From Mobilicoccus massiliensis (GTDB lineage Bacteria; Actinomycetota; Actinomycetes; Actinomycetales; Dermatophilaceae), in NCBI RefSeq assembly GCF_000826525.2, contig NZ_LN651330.1:559857-623856 (forward strand): 64,000 nucleotides of DNA, in the 5' to 3' direction. Every line of letters starts with the position of its first letter. Position 1 is the stretch's first letter. Under the pieces are notes generated by a model, which saw nothing but the letters and a program-made list of their open reading frames with translations, was not told the origin of the DNA and ran no database searches. Made by a program: the position numbers and the translations under genes. Positions 20,515 to 28,744 of this stretch are shown piece after piece.

Positions 20515-21648
20515 TCAGCGCCGGGCCAGCTTCTCCACCGCGGTGGCCAGCCGATCGACGGTTCCGTCCACGTCGTCGAGCTTGTCGAGGCCGAACAGCC
20601 CGATGCGGAAGGTCGAGAAGTCGTCCGGTTCACCACACATGAGGGGGACGCCGGCCGCGGCCTGGATGCCGAGGGGCTTGAACGCGGCCGCGCTCCTGAT
20701 CTCAGGGTCATCGGTGTAGGAGACGACGACGCTCGGCGCCGCGAACCCCTCCGCGGCGACGGACGGGAATCCGTACTCCGCGAGCAGGGCTCGCACCTTG
20801 CCTCCGAGATCCAGCTGGGCCGCACGCATCGTGTCGAGGCCACGATCGCGGGTCTCGCGCATGGCGCCACAGATGCTCACGAGCGCATCGGTCGGCATCG
20901 TCGCGTGGTAGCCCGCGGTTCCTTCGACGTATCCGTCGGCGATGCTCAGCCACCGCTTGAGGTCGAGAGCGAAACTCGTCGTCGTGGAGTCGAGAACGGC
21001 CTCGCGACCCCGGTCTCCCAACATGACGAACCCGGCGGCCGGGGTGCCGCTCCACCCCTTCTGGGGTGCGCTGATGAGAACGTCGACGCCGGTGTCGCGC
21101 ATGTCGACCCACAACGCGCCGGAGGCGATGCAGTCGAGCACGAAGAGCCCGCCGACCTCGTGCGTGGCCTCCGCGACGGCGCGAAGGTACTCGTCGGGCA
21201 GGAGGATCCCGGCGGCGGTCTCGACGTGCGCCGCGAACACGCGCTGGGGCCGCTCTCGACGGATCGCCTCGACGACCTCGTCGACTGGGGGAGGGGCCCA
21301 TGGTGCGCGGGGGGCGTCGTCGACGCTGCGGGCGGTGCAGACCGTGACGTCATCGGTGATGCGTCCGGTCTCGAAGATCTGACTCCAGCGGTAGGAGAAG
21401 AACCCGTTGCGGATGACGAGGCAACGCCGATCGGTGGCCAGCTGACGGGCCACCGACTCCATCGCGTAGGTTCCACCGCCGGGGACGACCGCAACGGAGT
21501 TTGCGTCGTAGGTCGAACGGAGGATCTCGAGAAGCTCCTGCATCACGCCGATGAACCTCTTCGACATGTGGTTGAGCGCGCGATCGGTGAAGACGACCGA
21601 GTACTCGAGGAGGCCGCCGGGATCGATGTCGTCGTGGGGAAGATTCAT
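20515..21648 (-). CDS. Class V aminotransferase (alanine-glyoxylate/serine-pyruvate type)
   Basis: The 377-aa protein is a PLP-dependent fold type I aminotransferase. The cofactor lysine is K197 in SAPQKGWSG, VPGGGTYAMESV supplies the phosphate-binding loop, and the PLP aspartate is in LDCIASGALWVD. The N-terminus (FTDRALNHMSKRF) resembles small-subunit hydrogenase/alanine-glyoxylate aminotransferase homologues. Substrates cannot be settled from sequence. The nearby glycerate kinase makes a serine/glyoxylate to hydroxypyruvate to glycerate route plausible. Confidence 0.85.
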   Translation of the reverse strand: MNLPHDDIDPGGLLEYSVVFTDRALNHMSKRFIGVMQELLEILRSTYDANSVAVVPGGGTYAMESVARQLATDRRCLVIRNGFFSYRWSQIFETGRITDDVTVCTARSVDDAPRAPWAPPPVDEVVEAIRRERPQRVFAAHVETAAGILLPDEYLRAVAEATHEVGGLFVLDCIASGALWVDMRDTGVDVLISAPQKGWSGTPAAGFVMLGDRGREAVLDSTTTSFALDLKRWLSIADGYVEGTAGYHATMPTDALVSICGAMRETRDRGLDTMRAAQLDLGGKVRALLAEYGFPSVAAEGFAAPSVVVSYTDDPEIRSAAAFKPLGIQAAAGVPLMCGEPDDFSTFRIGLFGLDKLDDVDGTVDRLATAVEKLARR

Positions 21649-21703
21649 GGGCCGAGCCTAGCCACGACAGTGTCTTTCGGACACGGGGCGCGGTCGGAGC
21701 CCC

Positions 21704-22396
21704 TCACCGATCCCGGAGCCGTGAGCTCCAGTCCTCGACGCGTCCGTGGGTGAGTCGTTTGGCGAAGGTCGTGCGCCAGTTCTCCGAGAGGGTGGGCACG
21801 GCGGTCGCGGCCTCCCACTCGTCGGCGCCGGCGGAGCGGTCGAAGAGGGCACGCAGCACCCGTGCGAGCGGCCACGTCGGCTCGGGTCGCTCGATGACGT
21901 CGAGGACGTCCCCGGCGCTCACGACGCCGGGTTCGAGGACGCGGTAGTACCAGCCCGTGCAGCGCAGCTCCTGCATGCGACGAGCGGTGCCGCGGCGGTC
22001 GAGCCGGGCGTCGAGCTTCCAGCACGGCTGACGCCCTTGCGAGACCTGGAGCACGGCGGTGCCCACCCGCACGATGTCGCCGACGTGCACGTCGTGCTCG
22101 GTGAGGCCGTGGGTCGAGATGTTCTCACCGAACGCGCCGGGCTGCTGCAACGCGGCGGCGTCCGGGAGCCACTCACGCCAGGTCGGGTAGTGATCGCGGG
22201 CGTAGTGGTGGACGGCTTTGTCGGGGCCGCCGTGGTGGCGCAGGTCGGCCTGTTCGTCGCCGGTGAGGCCGGTCGCGCCGATCCGCACGGGTCCGGAGAC
22301 GGGGGACTTCGCGATGCCACTCGTCCCGCGTCCGCCGGGCAGCGGTGCGACGCGTCCGACGAGCACGGCGTCGATCCGCGTCGGGGCCGCAATCAC
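21704..22396 (-). CDS. MOSC domain protein (YiiM-like)
   Basis: The protein has 230 aa. The MOSC domain spans about residues 1-165 with GDEQADLRHHGGPDKAVHHY, QPGAFGENISTHGL and the conserved cysteine in QGRQPCWKLD. A C-terminal helical 3-alpha region follows, as in E. coli YiiM, a molybdenum-cofactor-dependent hydroxylaminopurine/N-oxide reductase. The start is GTG at 22396, overlapping the stop of the upstream MFS gene as GTGA, so the pair is coupled. The reduction role is known for the family; the substrate here is unknown. Confidence 0.88.
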   Translation of the reverse strand: MIAAPTRIDAVLVGRVAPLPGGRGTSGIAKSPVSGPVRIGATGLTGDEQADLRHHGGPDKAVHHYARDHYPTWREWLPDAAALQQPGAFGENISTHGLTEHDVHVGDIVRVGTAVLQVSQGRQPCWKLDARLDRRGTARRMQELRCTGWYYRVLEPGVVSAGDVLDVIERPEPTWPLARVLRALFDRSAGADEWEAATAVPTLSENWRTTFAKRLTHGRVEDWSSRLRDR

Positions 22397-23685
22397 GGTC
22401 GCCCCTCGTCCCGGCGAGCGAACCTCCGTCGCAACGCACGATGCATCGGGTCGACCCGGAGGTCGACCGACGCGCGGGTCGCCCGGCGGGCCGAGAGCAG
22501 CCCGACGACGCCGGCGGCGAGCATGGGCACCTGCACTCCCATCGCGAGGCGGAACGCGAGGTGCGACGAGAGCCCCGCGCCCTCGGCGAGGTCGACGAGG
22601 ATCCCGATGAGGAGGATCGCGACGAGCGCCCCGCCGAAGCCGCCCATGATGACGAGGCCGGTCGCCGTGCCCAGCCGGTGGGAGGGGTTGAAGGTGCGGG
22701 CGAAGTCGAACCCGATGGCCGAGCCCGGGCCACCCGTGGCGAGCCCCAGCGCGAGGATCGCCAACAGCCACATGGGAGCCGGTCCGGGCCAACAGAGCAC
22801 GGCGATCCACGGCACGGCGTTCGCCGCGACCACGGCGAGGACGAGGTTGCTGCGGCGCACGGGGTAGCGCTGGGTGAGGCTGCCGAGCAGGGGGCCGCAG
22901 GGGAGGGAGGCGACGACGTGGAGGGCGAGGAGCCCGCTGGCCTCGGCGGCGGTGCGCCCCTCGCCGAGCACGAGGAACGGCACGCCCCACATCATCGCGA
23001 ACGTCATCGGGGTGAAGCACGTGACGTAGTGCGTCCAGATGCCGAGCCGTGTGCCCGGAGTACGCCACGTCTCGGCGAGCAGACGGCCGATCTCACCGGG
23101 TGCCATCGCGGTCACCGCCGGCGCGACGCCGGCCGGCGCGTTGCGGATCAGTGCGAGAGCCAGCACGAGCACGACGATCGCCACGGCGGCCGAGCCGAGG
23201 AACGACGGACTCCAGCCGAAGCTGTGCAGGGCGTACGCGAACGGCACGGCCGAGGCGATCTGGCCGCTCTGCCCGAGCAGCCCGGTCATCTGGGTGACGA
23301 TCGGTACCCGCCGTGGTGCGAACCACGCCGGGACGAGTCGGATGACGCTCGCGAAGGTCATCGCGTCGCCGGCGCCCACGAGCACTCGCGCGATCATCCC
23401 CTCGGGCGCCGAGCCTGCAGACGCCATGACGACCTGCCCCATCGCCATGACGAGAGCACCGGTCGTGATGAGCAGCCGCGAACCGAACCGGTCGAGCAGC
23501 ACCCCCACGGGGATCTGCATCGCCGCGTACACGACGAGCTGCAGCACGACGAACGTCGCGACCACACCTGCCGGAGCCCCGAATCGTTCGGCGGCGTCGA
23601 CTCCCGCCACCCCGAACGACGTGCGCTGCAGCACCGCCGAGGCATACGCGAGCACACCCACGACCCAGACGATCCACGTACGCAC
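22393..23685 (-). CDS. Major facilitator superfamily transporter
   Basis: The 430-aa membrane protein has about 12 hydrophobic segments. The MFS motif A-like loop after helix 2 is GVLLDRFGSRLLI, and a charged central loop occurs near residue 200. The substrate cannot be predicted; the family members it resembles are annotated as nitrate/sugar-type or general MFS proteins. Its stop overlaps the GTG of the MOSC gene. The ATG at 23685 opens directly into helix 1 (RTWIVWVVGVLAYA), which supports the start. Confidence 0.88.
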   Translation of the reverse strand: MRTWIVWVVGVLAYASAVLQRTSFGVAGVDAAERFGAPAGVVATFVVLQLVVYAAMQIPVGVLLDRFGSRLLITTGALVMAMGQVVMASAGSAPEGMIARVLVGAGDAMTFASVIRLVPAWFAPRRVPIVTQMTGLLGQSGQIASAVPFAYALHSFGWSPSFLGSAAVAIVVLVLALALIRNAPAGVAPAVTAMAPGEIGRLLAETWRTPGTRLGIWTHYVTCFTPMTFAMMWGVPFLVLGEGRTAAEASGLLALHVVASLPCGPLLGSLTQRYPVRRSNLVLAVVAANAVPWIAVLCWPGPAPMWLLAILALGLATGGPGSAIGFDFARTFNPSHRLGTATGLVIMGGFGGALVAILLIGILVDLAEGAGLSSHLAFRLAMGVQVPMLAAGVVGLLSARRATRASVDLRVDPMHRALRRRFARRDEGRP

Positions 23686-23886
23686 GCCTGCCAGTCTCGC
23701 CCATCGCGAAAATCGCGGTGCGCCCGCCCGAGGCCGTCGATGCCCGGGGCGGGTGATTCGTGCACGGGTGACGCGCAGTGCGCAGGCCGTCGACGACGCG
23801 GTCGGAGTGCTCGAGGCGTGTACGAGACGCCGGGGCCGTCGCCTCCACGACGACGGCCCGGCGCGACCCTCCTCTCGATCAGGAGG

Positions 23887-25620
23887 TCAGGACCCGCTGC
23901 CCTTGAGCTCGGGGAAGTCGGAGTCGCGGTACTCGCCCTCGGGTCGGCCGTCACCATCGGCGAGTCGGTCCTCGCGCTGGCGGAGTTCGACGCGGCGGAT
24001 CTTGCCCGAGATCGTCTTCGGCAGCTCCCCGAACTCGAGGCGGCGGATGCGCTGGAACGGGGCGAGGCCTTCGCGGCAGTGCTTGAGGATGTCGAACGCC
24101 GTTTTCTCGTCGGCGTCCCAGCCCGAGGCGAGCACGACGTAGGCCTTCGGTACCGCCAGACGCACCTCGTCGGGTGCGGGGACGACCGCGGCCTCCGCGA
24201 CGGCCGGGTGCTCGATGAGCACCGACTCCAGCTCGAACGGGCTGATCTTGTAGTCGCTCGCCTTGAACACGTCGTCGGTGCGGCCGACGAACGTGATGGC
24301 GCCGCGTTCGTCACGCACGGCGATGTCACCGGTGTGGTAGTAGCCGCCGGACATGGACTCCGCGGCGCGTTCCGGGTCGTCCTGGTATCCGGCCATGAGG
24401 TTGACCGGGTGCTGGGAAAGGTCGAGACACAGTTCTCCCTCGGTCTCGGTGCGTTCGCCGGTGACGGGGTCGACGAGCACGCTCGGCACGCCGGGCAGGG
24501 GGCGACCCATCGAGCCGGGGATGACCGGCTGACCAGGGGTGTTGCCGACCTGGACCGTGGTCTCGGTCTGGCCGTAGCCGTCGCGGATCGTCAGTCCCCA
24601 ATGCTTCTGCACCTGTTCGATGACCTCGGGGTTGAGAGGCTCGCCGGCTCCGATGATCTCGCGCAACGACCCCTTCTTGCCCGCGAGGTCGGCCTGGATG
24701 AGCATGCGCCACACCGTCGGCGGGGCGCAGAACGTCGTCACGCCCGCGCGGTCCATCTGTGCGAGGAGCGCGGCGGCGTCGAAGCGCGTGTAGTTGTACT
24801 CGAAGATGCACGCCTCGGCGATCCACGGCGCGAAGAAGCAGCTCCACGCGTGCTTGGCCCAGCCGGGGGAGGCGATCGTCAGGTGGACGTCGCCCGGCTG
24901 CTGACCGATCCAGTACATCGTGACGAGGTGCCCGACGGGGTAGCTCGTCTGCGTGTGCTTGACGAGCTTGGGCTTGCTCGTCGTGCCCGAGGTGAAGTAG
25001 AGCAGCAGCGGGTCGTCGACGTCGGTCTGCGCCTCCCACGCCGGAGCGTCGTCGCGCTCCTGCGCCGTGCGGATGTCGGCCCACCCCTCGCCGGCGTCAC
25101 CGACGCTGAACAGGTGGACGTCGACGTCGGGGTCCTCACGGGCCCAGTACATCTTCCCGGCCTCGTCGGCGTTGGCGATGATGCCCTTCGCGCCGGCCCG
25201 CGCGATGCGTTCCTTGAGGTCGGAGGCGCCGAGGGCCGTCGTCGTCGGGGCGATGACCGCGCCGATCTTCATGATCGCGAGCATCGAGTCCCAGAGCTCG
25301 ACCTGGTTGTTGAGCATGATGAGGACCGGGTCGCCCTTGCCGATGCCCTGCTCGACGAGCCACGCGGCGAGCTTGTCGGAGCGCTTCGCCATGTCGTCGA
25401 AGCTGTACTTGTCCTCGCTGCCGTCCTCCTCGACGATCCACAGCGCGGGCTTGTCGTTCCCGCGGGCCATGACGTCGAACCAGTCGGTGGCCCAGTTGAA
25501 CCGGCCCTCCAGGCGCGGCCACTCGAAGCCGTCGCGCGCGGCGTCGTAGTCCTCTCGGTGGGCGAGGAGGAAGTCGCGCGCGGCCTTGTACGTGTCGTGA
25601 GCAGAGGTGGCGTTGGTCAT
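23887..25620 (-). CDS. AMP-binding acyl-CoA synthetase (medium-chain/acetyl-CoA synthetase-like)
   Basis: The protein has 577 aa and belongs to the adenylate-forming family, activating a carboxylic acid to its acyl-CoA. The P-loop-like motif YFTSGTTSKPK is at 208-218; the A5 motif is DGYGQTETT; the hinge and A8 region is YYHTGDIAVRDERG; the A10 lysine is in KTISGKIRR. The pattern, with ASPGWAKHAWSCFFAPW before the acyl pocket, is that of the AcsM-like medium-chain group rather than true acetyl-CoA synthetase. It stands alone, downstream of yajQ and a hairpin. Confidence 0.87.
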   Translation of the reverse strand: MTNATSAHDTYKAARDFLLAHREDYDAARDGFEWPRLEGRFNWATDWFDVMARGNDKPALWIVEEDGSEDKYSFDDMAKRSDKLAAWLVEQGIGKGDPVLIMLNNQVELWDSMLAIMKIGAVIAPTTTALGASDLKERIARAGAKGIIANADEAGKMYWAREDPDVDVHLFSVGDAGEGWADIRTAQERDDAPAWEAQTDVDDPLLLYFTSGTTSKPKLVKHTQTSYPVGHLVTMYWIGQQPGDVHLTIASPGWAKHAWSCFFAPWIAEACIFEYNYTRFDAAALLAQMDRAGVTTFCAPPTVWRMLIQADLAGKKGSLREIIGAGEPLNPEVIEQVQKHWGLTIRDGYGQTETTVQVGNTPGQPVIPGSMGRPLPGVPSVLVDPVTGERTETEGELCLDLSQHPVNLMAGYQDDPERAAESMSGGYYHTGDIAVRDERGAITFVGRTDDVFKASDYKISPFELESVLIEHPAVAEAAVVPAPDEVRLAVPKAYVVLASGWDADEKTAFDILKHCREGLAPFQRIRRLEFGELPKTISGKIRRVELRQREDRLADGDGRPEGEYRDSDFPELKGSGS

Positions 25621-25737
25621 GTTCGTGGTCTATCAGCCGCGCGGGAACGGCGTCAGCATCCGGCGGTGGGCACGCGACGAACAGTCGATCGGCGTCGCCG
25701 AACGGGAAACGCGTGTGCGGCGCGCATCACACGTGCC

Positions 25738-25774
25738 GCCGCCCGCCGTCCCCGGAGCGGGAACGGCGGGCGGC
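25738..25774 (-). terminator. Terminator hairpin after yajQ
   Basis: A 16-bp stem with a single mismatch (25738-25753 with 25759-25774) and the loop GGAGC lies downstream of yajQ on the minus strand and upstream of the acyl-CoA synthetase gene. No U tract is present. Confidence 0.65.
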
Positions 25775-25818
25775 CGGCCCAGGTGTGGCTCACGAACGAG
25801 GCGAGCCGCGAGGGCGAG

Positions 25819-26313
25819 TCAGCGGTAGTTCGTGAACTGCACCGCGAAGTCGAGGTCGGCCTCCTTGAGCATCCGCTGCACGGCCTGGAGGTCGTCCTTG
25901 CTCTTGCTGCTCACCCGCAGCTCGTCGCCCTGGATGACGGGCTTGACGGTCTTGCCGAACTCGTCGCGGATGAGCTTGGAGACCTTCTTCGCGTTCTCCT
26001 GGCTGATGCCGTCCTTGAGCGCGGCGTCGAGGCGGTAGATCTTGCCGGAGGCCTTCGGCGTGCCCTCGCCGGTGTCGAGCGACTTGAGCGACACACCGCG
26101 CTTGACGAGCTTGGTCTGCAGCACGTCGAGCACCGCGAGGCACCGCTCTTCGCTGTTGGCCTTCATGACGATCGAGTCGCCGGACAGTTCGACCGAGGCG
26201 TCGACGCCCTTGAAGTCGTACCGCTGCGAGATCTCCTTCTCGGCCTGGTTGACGGCGTTCGCGACCTCCTGGTGGTCGACCTTGCTGACGATGTCGAACG
26301 AGCTGTCGGCCAT
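25819..26313 (-). CDS. YajQ family nucleotide-binding protein
   Basis: The protein has 164 aa, matching the YajQ/UPF0234 length. The N-terminus [20 protein letters not shown] and ISQRYDFKG are diagnostic, and two ferredoxin-like domains are expected. Relatives bind nucleotides or RNA, and some bind cyclic di-GMP; the function in actinobacteria is unsettled. The ATG has the purine-rich sequence CGGAGGTAGGAC upstream as ribosome binding site. It is transcribed away from tRNA-Tyr. Confidence 0.93.
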   Translation of the reverse strand: MADSSFDIVSKVDHQEVANAVNQAEKEISQRYDFKGVDASVELSGDSIVMKANSEERCLAVLDVLQTKLVKRGVSLKSLDTGEGTPKASGKIYRLDAALKDGISQENAKKVSKLIRDEFGKTVKPVIQGDELRVSSKSKDDLQAVQRMLKEADLDFAVQFTNYR

Positions 26314-26451
26314 GTCCTACCTCCGCTTGCCGATGGCGGCCCGAACGGGCCTGGTCTGGTCGCCCATTCTGCCTGCGTCCGCCGCGGGATGCCGTCGGGT
26401 GTCCTGGCGCGTTCGGCGCAGGTCGGCGCGACCACGCGACGCCGGAACCGA

Positions 26452-26480
26452 TTGGACGCCGCACGGGTCGGTATTGCTAT
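26452..26480 (+). promoter_or_regulatory. Probable promoter of tRNA-Tyr
   Basis: TTGGAC, a 17-base spacer and TGCTAT lie 18 bases before the tRNA 5' end. An overlapping TATCCT at 26478 is an alternative -10 with a 20-base spacer. Confidence 0.45.
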
Positions 26481-26497
26481 CCTCGGACACGCACGAC

Positions 26498-26578
26498 GGC
26501 AGGTTGCCCGAGCGGCCAATGGGAGCGGACTGTAAATCCGTCGCGAAAGCTACGAAGGTTCGAATCCTTCACCTGCCA
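26498..26578 (+). tRNA. tRNA-Tyr (GTA)
   Basis: The acceptor stem GGCAGGT/ACCTGCC pairs perfectly, with discriminator A. The anticodon GTA is at 26532-26534. The long variable arm of a class II tRNA is present (CGTCGCGAAAGCTACG), and the T arm is GAAGGTTCGAATCCTTC. CCA is not encoded. Confidence 0.97.
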
Positions 26579-26587
26579 CGCCGCGCG

Positions 26588-26618
26588 AAGGCCCCGGATT
26601 CCACGAATCCGGGGCCTT
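26588..26618 (+). terminator. Terminator of tRNA-Tyr
   Basis: A perfect 14-bp stem (26588-26601 with 26605-26618) around CAC lies ten bases after the tRNA and is followed by a partly T-rich CATCGTCTCT. Confidence 0.75.
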
Positions 26619-26671
26619 CATCGTCTCTGCCCCCGGGCGGCCGCGCCCCGCCCGCGACGTCTTCGCGCAGT

Positions 26672-26787
26672 TCGCGCAACAAAGACCGGTCAGTCACGGG
26701 CCACGACGCAGCTTCTTCGCCGTCCTGCCTGGTCAGAGGGTTGCGCTCACTCGGTGAGTCTGCCGGTGACCGGTCTTTCTTGCGCGG
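26672..26787. repeat. Inverted repeat pair 1 (REPIN-like)
   Basis: CGCGCAACAAAGACCGGTCA at the left end is mirrored at the right end (26767-26787) with one change, about 21 bases each, around a 74-base interior. The same arm occurs twice more at 27792-27906 with an unrelated interior of almost equal length. The right arm lies inside the 3' end of the gene at 26733. Confidence 0.85.
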
Positions 26788-27716
26788 GCCGTCAGCGCAG
26801 CGGCACGCAGCAGGCCGCGAAAGCGGTCCGCGTCGGTTCCCAGGTGGCTCCACTTGGCTCGGATGACGATCCAGTCACGGACGACGAGGTCGTTGTAGCG
26901 ATCGATGTCACGACCGAAAGACTCCAGATCTCCGTGGTAGGCGTAGCTGTCGGCCTCGACGACCACCCGGTGGTCGACGTCCGCGAGGTCGACGGTGCCT
27001 ACGAATCCGTCTGCGGTGAGCGAGACCTGGGGCACCAACCGCAGTTCCTCCACCTCGGACGCGACGGCCCGCACGGCCGACTCGAAGGGGTTGGCGGCGC
27101 GGGCGTCGCCGAGAGCGACGACCCGGCGAATCCGCGCGCCGCCGCGGCCCCGCCAGAGGGCGGCCGCGTCCTCGAGTTCCTGCCGTCCGACCTCACCCGA
27201 CCGGAGTGCCGCGTCGGCGACAGCGACCGCCTCGACCAGCGGCAGCGTCCGCGCGCAGTCGAACACCGTGGTCAACGCCGATGTCACGCCGTCCTCCCGT
27301 TCGCGCCGGGACAGGCTGCGTCGCCCGCGCACCGCGATCGGGCACCGCCTCCGGTTCTCGTCGACCGTCACCTCGGTGGTGACCGGCATGACGAGCACCG
27401 GCCAATCCCGAGCCAGGGCAGCGCTGCGATGAGACAGGCACGCGTCGTGGGCCCGCGCGTGGGCGAGGTCGGCCTCACGATCGGCGGTCCACGCCGGGTC
27501 CGGGGTTTCGTCCCAGGTCGCCCAGGACCGCTGCGAGGTGGGCCGGACTCGGGCGAGCACGTAACGGCCGCGCGAGATTCGACGAACGTGGCCCAGGGAG
27601 CAGGCCTTACGCACGGCGGCGGCCGACGAGACGGTGACGAGGTCGCCACACGTCGCGGTTCCGCCGCACACGACGAGGTGGGTGAGGAGGGTGGCCAGTC
27701 GATCATCGCGAGGCAT
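26733..27716 (-). CDS. AbiEi-like/DUF559-type protein
   Basis: The protein has 327 aa. The N-terminal 60 residues form a winged-helix-like segment (GGTATCGDLVTVSSAAAVRKA, then VRRISRGRYVL), as in AbiEi-family antitoxins. The C-terminal third (VDLADVDHRVVVEADSY, YHGDLESFGRDIDRYNDLV, VIRAKWSHL) looks like the DUF559/Vsr-type restriction-endonuclease fold. Such actinobacterial proteins are widespread orphans; function is unknown and no AbiEii toxin lies next to it. It is flanked by two inverted repeat pairs, and its last codons run through one of them, so the natural end may differ. TthA ring-type or regulatory roles are not supported. Confidence 0.75.
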   Translation of the reverse strand: MPRDDRLATLLTHLVVCGGTATCGDLVTVSSAAAVRKACSLGHVRRISRGRYVLARVRPTSQRSWATWDETPDPAWTADREADLAHARAHDACLSHRSAALARDWPVLVMPVTTEVTVDENRRRCPIAVRGRRSLSRREREDGVTSALTTVFDCARTLPLVEAVAVADAALRSGEVGRQELEDAAALWRGRGGARIRRVVALGDARAANPFESAVRAVASEVEELRLVPQVSLTADGFVGTVDLADVDHRVVVEADSYAYHGDLESFGRDIDRYNDLVVRDWIVIRAKWSHLGTDADRFRGLLRAAALTARARKTGHRQTHRVSATL

Positions 27717-27791
27717 GTCGGCAGCCTCGGCCGGCGCGGCGGCGGCGTGGACCCCGTTCCGAAGGGTGCTGTGGACGGGGCTCCGCAGATC

Positions 27792-27906
27792 TCGCGCAAC
27801 AAAGACCGGTCATGCTCGGCTTCGATTTCGGGTGCAGCGCGCTGACCTGGGCGTTCGCGGGTCGGCGCCTGGTCGCGGGGCGCAGTGACCGGTCTTTGTT
27901 GCGCGA
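27792..27906. repeat. Inverted repeat pair 2 (REPIN-like)
   Basis: The arms CGCGCAACAAAGACCGGTCA (27792-27812) and its exact complement (27886-27906) enclose 73 bases. Arms and total size match the pair at 26672, but the interiors do not align. Conserved flanks (CGCAG outside the arms) extend the unit. It occupies most of the gap between the AbiEi-like gene and the binding-protein gene. Confidence 0.85.
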
Positions 27907-27936
27907 GTTCTGCGTCGGCCCCGGCAGGATGGGGGT

Positions 27937-28737
27937 ATGCGCGACGATCTGGGGACCGAAGTGGAGCTCGACGGGCCGCCGGGGCGGGTGATCAGCCTCG
28001 TTCCGTCGCTCACCGAGGCTGTCGCCGTCAGCGCGCCGGGGATCCTCGTCGGAGCGACCGAGTGGTGCACTCACCCGGCCGATCTCGATGTGCCGCGGTT
28101 CGGAGGCACCAAGAACCCCGACGTCGCCGGCATCGTCGCTGCCGCGCCCGATCTCGTCGTCATGAACGAGGAGGAGAACAAGCCGGAGCACGTCGCAGAG
28201 CTGCGTGCGGCAGGCATCCCGGTGTGGGTCACCGATATCCGCACCGTCGAGGGGGCGTTGACGTCGTTGAACCGGCTGCTCGACGCGCTCGCTGCCCCCG
28301 ATCGCGCGTGGCTCGACCGGGCCCGGGAGGTGTGGAACCGGATCGAGCCACCCGAGAGTCGGCGCACCGCGCTCGTCCCGATCTGGCGGCGGCCGTGGAT
28401 GGCCGTCGGCAGCGACACCTACACCGGTGACGTGCTCCGCCGCCTCGGCGTCGACAACGTCCTCGCCGACTCGCCCGAGCGGTACCCACGCGTCGACCTC
28501 GACGACGTCCTGCACGACGTCGACCTCGTCGTCCTGCCCGACGAGCCCTACCGATTCACCCCCGGCGACGGGCCCGAAGCGTTCCCCGGCCGGTCGTGCG
28601 CTCTCGTGAGCGGCCGCCACCTCACGTGGTACGGGCCGGCCATGGTCGAGGCCCCGGCGGTGTTGGGAGCAGCGCTCGCCGCTCCCACGATGTCGCCCGC
28701 CACAGTCGATCCGTCGTCGGCGGTCCACGATGGGTGA
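27937..28737 (+). CDS. BtuF-like ABC-type substrate-binding protein, no signal peptide
   Basis: The protein has 266 aa and belongs to the helical-backbone metal-receptor (BtuF/FepB) superfamily, seen in RVISLVPSLTEAV, VGATEWCTHPAD, GTKNPDVAGIVAAAPDLVV and VDLDDVLHDVDLVVLPDEP. Members normally bind cobalamin or iron chelates outside the membrane, yet this one begins directly with the mature fold and has no hydrophobic leader or lipobox. No permease or ATPase gene is adjacent. A -10-like CAGGAT lies six bases before the ATG, suggesting a leaderless start. A cytoplasmic cobinamide- or corrinoid-related role is conceivable but unproved. Confidence 0.82.
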   Translation: MRDDLGTEVELDGPPGRVISLVPSLTEAVAVSAPGILVGATEWCTHPADLDVPRFGGTKNPDVAGIVAAAPDLVVMNEEENKPEHVAELRAAGIPVWVTDIRTVEGALTSLNRLLDALAAPDRAWLDRAREVWNRIEPPESRRTALVPIWRRPWMAVGSDTYTGDVLRRLGVDNVLADSPERYPRVDLDDVLHDVDLVVLPDEPYRFTPGDGPEAFPGRSCALVSGRHLTWYGPAMVEAPAVLGAALAAPTMSPATVDPSSAVHDG

Positions 28738-28744
28738 GGTGACG

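Noticed and set aside
26672..27906. Composite transposon or MITE pair
   Set aside because: No transposase is present, the interiors of the two doublets do not align, and no target-site duplication was found.
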